11,679 nucleotides of DNA, from the NCBI GenBank assembly GCA_937988865.1, contig CALKHV010000125.1, forward strand, positions 1 to 11,679, written 5' to 3'. The position numbers and the translations under genes are program-made. Below the pieces are notes generated by a model that was not told where the DNA came from, made no database searches, and worked only from the letters and a program-made list of their open reading frames with translations. Every line of letters begins with the position of its first letter. Position 1 is the stretch's first letter. Source of the DNA: an uncultured Propionibacteriaceae bacterium (GTDB lineage Bacteria > Actinomycetota > Actinomycetes > Propionibacteriales > Propionibacteriaceae). This document shows positions 1-9,300 of the stretch, one piece after another.

Positions 1-1
1 G

Positions 2-1567
2 GTCGACGGCAGGTCGGTCACGCACGCGGTGTGCGCGCAGGACAGTGGCGAGCAGAACACCCTGTCGGTGCATTCACTGCAGAGTGCATGGAGCCAGGTG
101 GACGTCAGCGCTGACCAGGGCTTGTCGGTCGACGGGCAGTACGGCCCGGCCCGAAAGGCCCTCGCGACATCGCTGGGACTTGACCCGAGCCGCAGTGTCC
201 TGCTGCCCCCGCAGGGCACGACGTCATTCGACCTCAAGCGGCGGTCCCAGGACGTCGCGATCGGCGCGACCGCCTCGGCGACGACCCAGTCCGACCTCTT
301 GGACGCTGTTGACGCGCTGTTCGCCTTCCTGGGCGTTGCTCCCGAGAGCCTGGACCATGACGCGTTGTGGGAGATCCTGTCGCTCTGCGGGCCCACCCAG
401 ATCAAGGCCGCGCTCAAGAAGTCCCACGCGCTGGATCCGGCCTCGCTGACCAGTGCACTGCGCTGCCAGGCTTTCGGGGGCCTGGAAGGCATCTCGCGCC
501 CTGCCGGTGCCAACAGCGCGGTGAAAGAACTGTTCGGTTCGTCCCTCGACTCGAAGGCGCGGGCGGTTCAGGCGAAGAAGGTGGCCACAGCCGCAGGCCT
601 GATGATCAATCTGAACGTCATCCTCGAGGCCGTCTCAGCGACTCCCGGAGCGGCTGAGGCGGTCGATTCCGCCTGGCGCGCCTTCCTCAGGGAGACCCGC
701 AAATTCCCCGATGACAAGAACACGTCACAATTCACCGTGACCGTCGGCGCCGATCCGAAGCTCGGCATGACCTCGACACGCCAACTCCTGGACGCACGGA
801 TCCCGCAAACGTGCGACCACCCTGCCGGAACGCTTCGTGACGGATCCCTGCCCTCGCCGAGCGACAACGGTGGAGCCAACCTGGAGCTGGAGTATTCAGC
901 CCTGGGGTCGTGGGTTGCAGGCCTCGGGAAGGGCGCGGTCGCGACCATTTCCTGTTCGATGGGCGGAGTCGGTTGGCCTGATCACCTGGTGTTCTACGAC
1001 TCCCAGGAACGGATCATCGGCCATTACGATTCGGCTGATCTGTCTGACTTCGGCGGTCGCATCAAGGTGTCGGGCGTGTCGTTCGAAGGCCAGATCGTCA
1101 CGGTGAGCTTCCTCGGCGTCGCGCAGGCCGGGGACCCTGACCTGTGGGGCTCGATGGGGGTCCGGGCCCGCTTCGGTTACAACTCAACTTCCGGGAAGGT
1201 CACCTTGCAGGACACCGAGAGATGGACGGAACTGGCCTCCGCCAAGAACTTCGTATCCGCCGTCAATTCCGGGGATCGAAGGACGGCGGAGCGCTACGCA
1301 CCAACGAACGTGGTCGACGAACTCTTCTCGTTCAGGCCACACGCTCGCAAGATGTGGGTGCCGGATTGTCAAGGACCTTCCAGCGACTCCTGGTTCGCAG
1401 ACAAGATCCCGTTCGGCGAGCGCGGCTGCGCCTTGATGATCGAATGGACGGCATCCAGCCCGGACGGGCCCTACGAGAGCGCCTACCTTCTCACGATGGG
1501 CCACCCGACCGATTCGACGGACTGGTCGAGATGGATCGTCACGTCCATGATCGGGGTCGCAGGATAG
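2..1567 (+). CDS. Probable exported protein with peptidoglycan-binding-like N-terminal motif, 5' partial
   Basis: The reading frame is open to the left edge (codons from position 2 read VDGRSVTHA before the GTG at 29). That GTG has no convincing ribosome binding site, so I treat the gene as entering from outside the window. It ends at TAG 1565-1567. Near the visible start, a helix beginning SLQSAW is followed by VDGQYGP (nt 128-148). This resembles the LQ...VDGxxGP core of PG_binding_1 domains, although the rest of the domain is degenerate. The middle (about nt 230-700) looks helical. The C-terminal half is rich in beta strands, with a segment reading AKNFVSAVNSGD (about nt 1244-1279). That segment recalls small NTF2-like domains of actinobacterial exported proteins. 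Late cysteines (CQGP and RGCALMIEW) could form a disulfide. I do not recognise a specific family. Cell-envelope location is inferred; the signal peptide, if any, lies outside the window. It is convergent with the permease gene, 31 bases away. Confidence 0.75.
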   Translation, partial: VDGRSVTHAVCAQDSGEQNTLSVHSLQSAWSQVDVSADQGLSVDGQYGPARKALATSLGLDPSRSVLLPPQGTTSFDLKRRSQDVAIGATASATTQSDLLDAVDALFAFLGVAPESLDHDALWEILSLCGPTQIKAALKKSHALDPASLTSALRCQAFGGLEGISRPAGANSAVKELFGSSLDSKARAVQAKKVATAAGLMINLNVILEAVSATPGAAEAVDSAWRAFLRETRKFPDDKNTSQFTVTVGADPKLGMTSTRQLLDARIPQTCDHPAGTLRDGSLPSPSDNGGANLELEYSALGSWVAGLGKGAVATISCSMGGVGWPDHLVFYDSQERIIGHYDSADLSDFGGRIKVSGVSFEGQIVTVSFLGVAQAGDPDLWGSMGVRARFGYNSTSGKVTLQDTERWTELASAKNFVSAVNSGDRRTAERYAPTNVVDELFSFRPHARKMWVPDCQGPSSDSWFADKIPFGERGCALMIEWTASSPDGPYESAYLLTMGHPTDSTDWSRWIVTSMIGVAG

Positions 1568-1598
1568 GGCGGTCCGACTCCCGCGCCGGCGGACGAGT

Positions 1599-3093
1599 TC
1601 AGTGGCCGCTCGCTGCAGCCGCGTCGCGAACCGCGCCCTCATCGGGCGTCGCCCCGTTGAAGATCGCGTTCAACAGCACAGCCGACACCGCCGCGAGCAG
1701 GATACCCGACTCGACGAGCGGACGCAGTTGCGCAGGCATCCACTGGTCGAAGTTCGGCGCGACGAGCGGCACCATGCCCACCCCGATCGAGATCGCCACG
1801 ACCAGCGAACTGTTGCGATTCGCCGCGAAGTCGACACCCTGCAGGATCCGGATGCCCGGTGGCCGCCACCATCCCGAACATGGCCACACCCGCCCCGCCC
1901 AGCACCGACGTCGGTAGTGCCTCCACGAACGCCCCCATCTTGGGCACCAGCCCCAGCACCATCAGGATCCCGCCACCGGCGACGCACACGAACCGACTGC
2001 GGACGCCCGTCACGCCGACGAGGCCGACGTTCTGGCTGAACGACGTGTAGGGGAAGGTGTTGAAGACGCCGCCGATCAGCGTCCCCAGACCGTCGGTGCG
2101 CAGACCGGACGACAGCATCGGACGCGTGACCGGGCGTCCGGTCAACGCACCCAACGCCAGGAACATGCCGGTCGACTCGATGAGCACCACCACCATGACC
2201 AGCGACATGCTCACCACCATCACCGGGTCGAAGAGGGGCGTCCCGAAGTGGAACGGGGTCACGAACGCGAACCAGTCCGCCGACCGGACGCCCGCAAACG
2301 ACACCTTGCCCGCCGCCACCGCGACGAAGCTGCCGAGGATGATGCCCAACAGGATCGAGATGTTCGCCCAGAACCCCTTGCCGAACCGGGCGATGAGAAT
2401 GATCGACACCAGCACCGCCGCCGAGATGGCCAGGTCGTCGAGCCGCGCGTACGCCGGGTTGGGCACGGACGGTGCGACCGCCAACCCGCCGGGGATCGGC
2501 GGGATCGAACTGCCCTCGGCAGCGGCGAGGTCGTTGAGACGTGTCAACCAGGCCGCATGCGCGGGGTCGACGATCTTGGGCGCGGTCGGCCCCACAGGGT
2601 TGCCGAACACCCAGTTGATGCCGATCCTCATCAGCGAAATGCCGATGACAAGGATGATCGTGCCCGTCACCAGGGGCGGGAAGAACCGGATCATCCGGCC
2701 CACGAGCGGAGCGATGAGCATGGCGAACACGCCGGCCGCCATCACCGCCCCGAAGAGGTAGCGCGCTCCTTCGGTCCCGGGGTTCGCCACCGCGATGGCC
2801 ACCATCGGCCCGACCGCGGCGAAGGTGACGCCCATCATCACCGGCAACCGGATCCCGAACCACTGCGTCGCCCCGAGCGACTGCAGGATCGTCGCGATCC
2901 CGGCCGCGAACAGGTCGGCCGAGATGAGGAAGGCGACGTCCTTCGGCGAGAGCGCCAGTGCGCGTCCGACGATCAGCGGCACCGCGACCGCACCCGCGTA
3001 CATCACCAGGACGTGCTGCACACCCAGCGCGAGGAGCTTCGGCGGCGCCGGCACCTCGTCGACCGGGTGGACGCCGACCACCCGCGCGGTCAC
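1599..3093 (-). pseudogene. NCS2-family xanthine/urate-type permease, frameshifted
   Basis: This encodes a membrane nucleobase:cation symporter of the NCS2 family, probably for xanthine, urate or a related purine. GTG 3093 is chosen because it overlaps the upstream stop as GTGA and has GGGAG at 3100-3104, six bases away. Visible family marks are QHVLVMYAG in the first membrane helix (Q26, H27), IESTGMF (E306), TDG (D334) and SFSQNVGLVGVTGVRSR (Q354, N355). These align with the substrate-site Glu, Asp and Gln-Asn residues known from XanQ and UapA. After codon 413 the frame breaks in the C-run at 1855-1857. The family ending, IRILQGVDF through LLNAIFNGA, continues in the next frame to the TGA at 1599-1601. 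Removing one base gives exactly 497 codons plus stop, a normal length. As read, the product would be 484 residues with a charged, non-family tail ending at 1639, losing the last membrane helices. It is the third gene of the glycosyltransferase operon. The family call is firm; substrate is inferred; whether the break is real is unknown. Confidence 0.88.
1855..1857 (-). other. One-base frameshift site in the permease gene
   Basis: On the coding strand the sequence reads GCCACCGGGCATCCGG. The family-like reading (T-G-I-R-I-L-Q) needs ACCGGCATC, one G fewer. The extra base therefore lies in this three-base run. Upstream frame and downstream frame both encode good NCS2 sequence, so only a single-base gain explains the break. 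A short homopolymer is also a common place for a sequencing or assembly error. Confidence 0.85.
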
Positions 3094-4403
3094 GACCGGC
3101 TCCCGTCCGCGAGCAGCGCGGCCCGGGCGCGCCGGGCCCCGGGCGTCCGGGTGAGGTCGTCGGCCAGTGACGCCAACCGCGCAGCCGCGTCCGGGGGCAG
3201 GTCGAGCAGCCGGACGGCCGCCTCCCGCAACTCGTCGGCCGTGACCCGATTCGGGTCGAACGCCTCGCCGAAACCGGCGTCCTCGAGGGCAGCCGCACCG
3301 GCGAACTGGTCGGTCGACATGGGCACCAGCAGCAGGGGGACGCCGGCGGTGAGCGCCTCGGTGACACTGTTGTTGCCGCCGTGCGACACCGCGAGCACCG
3401 CGTGCCGCAGCAGGGTGACCTGCGGCAGCACCGCGCGGACGAGCCACGACTGCGGGATCGGCCCGAGTTCGCTGGGAGGTGTCGACCCGGACGCGAGGGC
3501 GACCCGGACGTCGAGCCCGCGCAGGGCCTCGGCGATGCGTCCCAGGACGTCACCCCGCACCGACAGGAAGCTGCCCAGGCTCACGTACACGACGGGGGTG
3601 TCGGACGCCGCCAGCCACGCGTCGACCTCGGCGTCCGGTGCTTCGTCACGGACGGCCGAACCCAGGAACGCGTGCGGTCCGAGCAGGCGGGTCCGCGCCG
3701 GCGGGTGCAGGGCGGACGGATAGTTGAGCAACAGCACGTCACCGGTCTCGGCGAAGGCATCGACGCTCGGGGAAGCGCCCGGATCGAGGGCGGCCAACGC
3801 CTCGTTCCACTCGCCGGTGAACCGGCCGCGCACCCGTTCGCAGAGCTGCCGCAGGTCGGCGAGGGCGCCCGCGTCCGGCTGGAAGCGGCGCGGCCAGGCG
3901 GGGGGCACCCCGTACACCTCGTCACCCACCGTGAGCGCCGACGGATGCCCGAGCACGACGTCGGCGTGCCGCACCCCGGACGCCGTGAGCGCCAACCTCG
4001 CGCTGAATGCGAGGTGGTCGACCACGACGTGGGTGGGCTTCACCTCGTCGAGCACGCGTTGGACGGCGCGCGCCGCGTTGAGGGGGTCCCACAGCAGGTC
4101 GTCACCGCGCGCACCGGCCTGGAAGGCCAGGGTCTCGACCGCGCCCACCCGGGTCGCCGCGAAGAAGCCGCGCAGGGCGTCGTCCTCGCCGGTGGGTTGG
4201 TCCTCGGCGCGGATCACACCCGGGTTCGAGCCCCGTCCGAGCTGCAGATTGACCCGCTCGAAGCCGAAGCCGCGCACGAGCGCGTCCGTCGCCGGGCCGG
4301 TGGCCACCACGACTCGCTCGCCGGCGTCGGCCCAGGCGGTGGCCAGCGTGGCAAGGGGAAACAGGTGGGACGCGTAGTCGGGTGAGATGACGAGCAGGGT
4401 CAC
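3090..4403 (-). CDS. GT1-type (UDP-glycosyltransferase-like) glycosyltransferase
   Basis: This is a 437-residue GT-B fold enzyme expected to transfer a sugar from a nucleotide-sugar donor to a small-molecule or lipid acceptor in the cytoplasm. The N-terminal half has the first Rossmann strand (LLVISPDYASHLFPLATLA); H13 sits where GT1 enzymes keep their catalytic histidine. The C-terminal half carries VVYVSLGS (271-278), then the donor-site signature SHGGNNSVTEAL (340-351) and PMSTDQFAGA (361-370), whose D365-Q366 pair typically contacts the donor sugar. Length is normal for the family. The GTG start at 4403 has AGGAGGT six bases upstream (4410-4416) and overlaps the preceding gene's stop as GTGA. 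The same GTGA overlap joins it to the permease at 3090-3093. Closest described types are macrolide, glycolipid and sterol glycosyltransferases. The acceptor cannot be told from sequence. There is no signal peptide or membrane segment. Confidence 0.9.
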   Translation of the reverse strand: MTLLVISPDYASHLFPLATLATAWADAGERVVVATGPATDALVRGFGFERVNLQLGRGSNPGVIRAEDQPTGEDDALRGFFAATRVGAVETLAFQAGARGDDLLWDPLNAARAVQRVLDEVKPTHVVVDHLAFSARLALTASGVRHADVVLGHPSALTVGDEVYGVPPAWPRRFQPDAGALADLRQLCERVRGRFTGEWNEALAALDPGASPSVDAFAETGDVLLLNYPSALHPPARTRLLGPHAFLGSAVRDEAPDAEVDAWLAASDTPVVYVSLGSFLSVRGDVLGRIAEALRGLDVRVALASGSTPPSELGPIPQSWLVRAVLPQVTLLRHAVLAVSHGGNNSVTEALTAGVPLLLVPMSTDQFAGAAALEDAGFGEAFDPNRVTADELREAAVRLLDLPPDAAARLASLADDLTRTPGARRARAALLADGSRS

Positions 4404-6202
4404 GGGGCGACCTCCTGGTAGAGGGTGGCGAGGGCTGCGGCCATGGTGTGGATACTGAACCGCTCCGCGACCATGTCTCGGGCGTGGGCGGCGCGCTCGT
4501 CCGCGTCCGGTGCCGCTGCGAGATCAAGGGCGGACGCGACGGCACCGGCCAGCGCGTCCGCATCGGCGGTGTCGACCAGGACGCCGGTGACCCCGTCCTC
4601 GACGTAGGTCGCGGGGCCGCCGGTGTCCGGGGCGACGACCACGAGGCCCGAGCCGAGTGCCTCGACCAGGGCGATGCCGAACTCCTCCTTGAGGCTGGCG
4701 CACGCGTACACGCCACCCGGGGCCGCGAGCCGGGGGCGCCCGCCCCCCACCGCTGCCAGCCACGAGGCCACGGTGGCATTGGGACGGTGCCCAGCCAGCA
4801 GGAGCCCGCGGCCGGGGGCGTCGGCGAGCGGTACGACCGCGTCGATGAGCGCGAGTTGCCCGGCCTCGTCGGTCGACGGGTGGGCCAGGTCGCCGCCCAC
4901 CACGAGCAAGTTGGCGCGCGCCGACAGGTCGGACGCCCACGCCCGCACGACCGTCGCCATCCCTTTCACGCGGTGCAGTCGGCCGACGCTGAGCACGAGC
5001 GGAAGGTCACGGCGCTCGGGCGGCAGGGTGGCGAGCAGGGTGTCGAGCTCGTCCAGCGCGGGCGAGGACGCGTCGGCCTGGGCCAGGGCCAGTGCCTCGA
5101 CGTCGATCCCTTCGGCCACGACCCGCACGTGTTCGGCCGGGTCGTCGAGGTCGAGGTGCAGGAGGTCGCGCAGATCGCGGGCCAGATCGGGGCGCGGGAA
5201 CACCACCATGGCGGACGCCTGTTCGCGCAGCTCGCGCAGCAGCCGCACCCGGAAGATGAGGTGTTCGGCGAGGTCGGCGTCCCCGAAGGACGCGCGGGTG
5301 AGCGTCCCGGCCGTTTCACGGGACGCGATGAGCGCGTGGGGATCGGGTGCGAGCGTGAGCACCACCGGGATGCCGAGCTCGCGGGCGACCTGCGCGGCCG
5401 CCCAGGAGCCGACGTCCGCCATGCGCAGGTGCAGCACGTCGACGTGCCCTGCCCGCACCAGCCATCGCCGGATCCCTTGCCGCGTGGGACGTCGGAGCGG
5501 CCAGCTCTGCGCTGCGGGCGGCACGGGCCGGGGCAGGGGGACGCCGGCATAGTGGTGGCCCGGGCGGGCGAGTTCGACGGCGGATTCGTCGGCGTCCGCG
5601 TCCTCTGCCGCCCTCGACAACGTGAGGACGCGTCCGATGCCCGGTTGCGCGAGCAGCGCGTCTCCCAGGTGGACGAGCAGGGTGGCGAGACCACCGGTGT
5701 CACCCTGACCGGCGTGCCGCAGGCTGCCGTCGATCTCGGAGTGCAGGAAGAGTTGCGCGATGGTGAGACCGGGGGTGGGGGCAGATGGTGGGCCCGGCTC
5801 GACGTCCGGGTCGGGTGGCAGGTCGCCCCACTCCTCGAGCGTGGCTTCGGCGAGGGTCCCCTCGAAACCACCAGCGGAGGCCAGGGCGGCGAGCAGCGGG
5901 ACGGCGTCCGGCAGGCGGGGCGCGGACGCCAACGCCCACGCCGCGTGCTCGCGCAGCAGCGGCGCCTCGCCCGTCAACAATGGCAGGAGCAGGGACGCTG
6001 CGTCCGGCCCTGCATCGGCGGCGGCGTGGACGGCAGCCAGCGCGACGAGTGGATCGACGTCCGAGAGCGCCGACCCGAGGACCCGGACGGCGTCACCGTC
6101 GGCAGCCGCGGCCGCGCCGACCAACGGGAATGCCTCGATCGCCGCCAGAATCGTGGGGGCGCTGCGCACCAACGCAAGCGCATCTTCGGTGCTCGCGATC
6201 AT
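4400..6202 (-). CDS. HEAT-repeat/GT4 glycosyltransferase fusion
   Basis: This 600-residue protein has two parts. Residues about 15-127 are alanine/leucine-rich paired helices (for example PLVALAAVHAAADAG and LLREHAAWALASAP) typical of HEAT-like repeats. A proline-rich linker (about 128-145) follows. From about residue 146 a GT4 (GT-B) domain begins with LTIAQLFLHSE and GQGDTGGLATLLVHLG (166-180). The DTGG turn resembles the sucrose-synthase/sucrose-phosphate-synthase branch of GT4. Later marks are LSVGRLHRVKGM (404-415) and the EX7E motif, E506 to E514, in SLKEEFGIALVEALGSG. All core retaining-GT4 motifs are present, so it should be active. It is the first gene of the operon and ends inside the start of the GT1 gene (TGA 4400-4402, GTG 4403-4401). 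ATG 6202 has no ribosome binding site; a -10-like element six bases upstream suggests a leaderless transcript. Donor and acceptor are unknown; the HEAT part may bind a protein partner (inference). Confidence 0.9.
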   Translation of the reverse strand: MIASTEDALALVRSAPTILAAIEAFPLVGAAAAADGDAVRVLGSALSDVDPLVALAAVHAAADAGPDAASLLLPLLTGEAPLLREHAAWALASAPRLPDAVPLLAALASAGGFEGTLAEATLEEWGDLPPDPDVEPGPPSAPTPGLTIAQLFLHSEIDGSLRHAGQGDTGGLATLLVHLGDALLAQPGIGRVLTLSRAAEDADADESAVELARPGHHYAGVPLPRPVPPAAQSWPLRRPTRQGIRRWLVRAGHVDVLHLRMADVGSWAAAQVARELGIPVVLTLAPDPHALIASRETAGTLTRASFGDADLAEHLIFRVRLLRELREQASAMVVFPRPDLARDLRDLLHLDLDDPAEHVRVVAEGIDVEALALAQADASSPALDELDTLLATLPPERRDLPLVLSVGRLHRVKGMATVVRAWASDLSARANLLVVGGDLAHPSTDEAGQLALIDAVVPLADAPGRGLLLAGHRPNATVASWLAAVGGGRPRLAAPGGVYACASLKEEFGIALVEALGSGLVVVAPDTGGPATYVEDGVTGVLVDTADADALAGAVASALDLAAAPDADERAAHARDMVAERFSIHTMAAALATLYQEVAP

Positions 6203-6208
6203 GCGTCA

Positions 6209-6214
6209 ACGCTA
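6209..6214 (-). promoter_or_regulatory. -10-like element for a leaderless transcript
   Basis: On the minus strand TAGCGT is followed by six bases and then the ATG at 6202. This fits the actinobacterial TANNNT pattern, with transcription starting at or next to the A of the start codon. No Shine-Dalgarno sequence lies upstream of that ATG, which agrees with leaderless initiation. No clear -35 hexamer is seen at 16-18 bases. Confidence 0.45.
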
Positions 6215-6335
6215 CGACACGAGCGGCCGCGCGCTCCAGCAATTCCCCCGGCAGTTCCGCTCCGCGCTCGGACCGGACATCGCGATCCCTTCCCGAATTG
6301 GCCTTGACGGATTGTCTCTTCCGGGACGAAGCTGC

Positions 6336-6344
6336 AGGTGGGGG
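6336..6344 (+). promoter_or_regulatory. Ribosome binding site deciding the regulator start
   Basis: AGGTGGGGG ends five bases before ATG 6350. The other in-frame start, GTG 6338, lies inside this purine run and has no comparable site at the right distance, so ATG 6350 is preferred. Confidence 0.6.
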
Positions 6345-6349
6345 AATAC

Positions 6350-9300
6350 ATGGTGGTCAGCCATTCAAGCGGGCCCATTGCAGGGGTGGGCGTACTGGGC
6401 GTCACGCATCTCGTGCGTGACGGTGTCGCGCTGCCCCTCAGCGCTGCCAAACAGCGACGCCTGCTCGCCTATCTCGCCCTCCACCGCGGACGTCCGGTCT
6501 CGATCCCGGACCTCATCGGTGCGCTGTGGGACGACAGGCCACCACCCGCCGCGCACGCCACGTTGCAGGGTTACGTGGCCGACCTGCGACGCCGCCTGGA
6601 ACCGGACCGAGGGCCCCGCGACACCGCGCGCGTGCTGCGGACCGACGGCGCGTCGTACGTCCTCGACCTGCCCAGGAGCGCACTCGATGTCACGGCGTTC
6701 GCCGACACCATCGCGTCCGCCATGGGGGCCGCCAAGTTCATCCCCGACTGCCTGCGCCCATCGGTGACCGGTGATGCGGCCGAGTTGGAGGCCGCCCTCG
6801 CTGAGCTCGACGCCGCCCTCGACGCCTGGGGCGTCCCGTTCGCCGACCTGGACGACGTCCCGGAGGCGATCGTCGAACGTCATCGGCTGGACGAGCTGCG
6901 GACGCGGGCCCAGGAACACAGCGCCATGTTCAAGCTCGCCCTGGGGAAGCACGAGGCGGCCGTGGACGCCCTCGAGCGCCTCGCGTACGCCCACCCCCTG
7001 CGTGAACACGTCTGGGGCCTGCTGGCGGTGGCCCTTTACAGGGGGAACCGGCAGGCCGAGGCGCTGCTTGCACTGAAGGGTTTGCGTGACCGGCTGTCCG
7101 AGGAGCTGGGAGTCGACCCTGCCCTGTCGACACGCACCCTGTATGACGACATCCTGCGGCAGGAGGGCACCCTCGCGCCGAATGCTCCCAGCCCTGTGCA
7201 TCCGTCGAAGCTGGAACTGTCCCCCCTGATCGGACGCGAACCCGAGTTCCAGCGCCTCCTCGCCCTGGTGGATGACGTGCGATCCGGGCGGGGTGGGCGA
7301 GCTGCCGGAATCCTCGGCGAGTCGGGGATCGGCAAGTCACGACTGGCCCGGGCGGTCGCGGACGAGGCGGAACGCCTCGGTTTCGTGGTGGTGCGGGGGG
7401 CAGCGCTCGAGGACGACAGTGCACCCCCGCTGTGGCCACTGCACCAGGCCCTCGAGCAGTTGGCGAGGCGCACCCACACCCGGCTCGAGGTGCAGGGCGA
7501 CCCCGGCCAAGAGACCAGGGAGTCCGGCACGTTCCAGCTTCGCGAGCACCTGCGTGAGTTCCTCGTGACTGCAAGCCGAAGCGCACCGGTGGCCCTGGTG
7601 CTGGAGGACGTCCACTGGGCCGATCTGGCCACGCTCCACGCACTGCGCCATCTGGTCGACCGGGTGGAGTCGATGCCGGTCCTGATTCTCGTCACCCGAC
7701 TCCCCGGCACCTTCGACGCGGTGACTCGCAGCGGGCTCTCGTCCGCCATCGCCCGCGTGGGTGTGCGAATCCACCTGGACGGCCTGTCGGCCCCGGCCCT
7801 GCAGGGTGTGGTCATCAACGCCGCGGGTGTCGACCTCGACGACGCCGAGGCGGGACGCCTGCACGACCGCACCGGCGGCAACCCCTTCTTCGCCATCCTC
7901 CTCGCCCGGTCGGGAGACCTCACCGGCGACCACCTGCCCGGCCAACTCCTCGATGTGCTCGACCACCAGCTCGCCAAGCTCCCGGCGGCCACTCTGGAGA
8001 CGCTCAGGATCGCCGCCCTGCTGGGGGACGAGTTCGACCCGGCCATGGTCGCCGAGGTCGGCGGGGACGACCCCTGGTCGAGTCTCGATCGGCTCGCCGA
8101 CGCGCTGGCTGTGGGAGTCGTGGTCGAGCACGGCGGTGTCCTCGACTTTGCCCACCCCCTGCTGCGTGAGGCCGTGATCGCCATCACGCCCGTCGCAGTC
8201 CGGGCGCAGCTGCACGCGCGCATCGCCCGGGCGCTCGAGGCACGCAGCCAGACCACCACCGCCACGCGAACCCGCGCCGCACACCACTGGCGTCTGGCCG
8301 GACCTGCCTTCGCCAGACAGGCGTGGCGGGCGACGACCAGGGCGGCGGACGCAGCGCATGACGTGTTCGCCCATGACGAGGAGGCCGACCTGCTCGCGCA
8401 GGCGCTGGCGTCCCTCGAACTCGACCCCGGCGCGCCCGCGGGGTCGCGTTTCGAACTGCTCGAGCGGCAGGGACTGGCCCTCCGCTGGGCGGGGCGTCCG
8501 GAAGCCGCCGCAAGGGTGCAGGGCGAGGCGTTCGCGGCCGCGGAGGCCACCGGTGATCGCGAACTCATCCTGCGTGCCGTGAGGGCGCGCGGTCAGGGGG
8601 TGCTCTGGGATGCGATCCGCTACGCGGAGCCCGACGGTGAGTACTCCCTGGCGTTGGCACGACTGCTACGACGGCTCGGCGACGAGGAGAGCGCCCTGCG
8701 GGCCCTCACCCTCGCGTCGCTGGCCTGCGAGACCTACTACGTGGCGCCCCCGGACAGGATCGACGGATGGGCCGCGGAAGCCCTCGCCCTCTCCGAGCGG
8801 CTCGGGGACGAGGACCTGAAGCGAGACGTTCAGGGCAGGGCGCTGGGGGCGCGGTGGCGACCTGACACGGCCCTCGAGCGCCACGCGGTCGCCACCGCGA
8901 TGGCCGAATCTGCGCGCGGGTCACGGGACGTGAGATCGCGGGCGCTCGCCGGGTGCTGGGAGCTCATCCTCGAGACCGAACTGGGGAACATCGACGCGGC
9001 CCGCAGTCTGTACCGCCCCCTCCGCCACCTGGTCGACGACAACCATCTGTCGGCGCTGTCCCCCTCCCTCGATCTGTTCGAGGCATCCTGGGCGGCCCAG
9101 GCAGGCCAGCACGACGTCGCCCGACGCTCGCTCACCCGCGTGCAGGACCACGCCCGCTCGGCAGGAAGCTCGCACCTGGCTCGGGCTGCCACCGCGCTGG
9201 GTGTCGTGAACGCCGCACTGGCCGGGGACGCGGACACGGTGATGGCGACGTACGGCGCACTCGGTGGGATTCGCCGGGAGGTGCCCGGCCACACGGCCGC

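Larger units (their letters stand above)
6203..6349. promoter_or_regulatory. Divergent intergenic region between glycosyltransferase operon and regulator
   Basis: This 147-base gap must hold promoters for both directions. For the plus strand TTGACG at 6304-6309 is a possible -35; 18 bases on, GAAGCT (6328-6333) is only a weak -10. Also visible are the 8-base palindrome ATCGCGAT (6279-6286) and the inverted pair CAATTC (6240-6245) and GAATTG (6295-6300), 55 bases apart. These could be operator half-sites, but all are short. No small gene is apparent. Confidence 0.5.

Noticed and set aside
1572..1594. Hairpin GTCCG/CGGAC in the convergent gap as a terminator
   Set aside because: Only five base pairs around a 13-base loop and no T-run; too weak to call, although a terminator here would make sense.
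1670..3553. A 627-codon minus-strand frame across the permease and GT1 genes
   Set aside because: It is arginine-rich, low-complexity shadow sequence crossing two genes that have clear family motifs in other frames.
6251..6258. Direct repeat GCAATTCC (6239-6246) / GCAGTTCC (6251-6258) as a SARP site for autoregulation
   Set aside because: The pitch is 12 rather than 11 bases, one base differs, and there are no further copies in register.
4448..6307. A 619-codon plus-strand open frame antisense to the HEAT-GT4 gene
   Set aside because: It reads as arginine/glycine/histidine-rich sequence with no family features, as expected from the shadow of a GC-rich gene, whereas the minus frame has clear GT4 motifs.
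6338..6340. GTG as the start of the regulator
   Set aside because: It falls inside the purine-rich ribosome binding site of ATG 6350 and has no good site of its own; the difference is only four residues.
7036..8568. A 510-codon minus-strand frame inside the regulator
   Set aside because: Serine/arginine-rich shadow of the regulator gene, which carries Walker motifs on the opposite strand.
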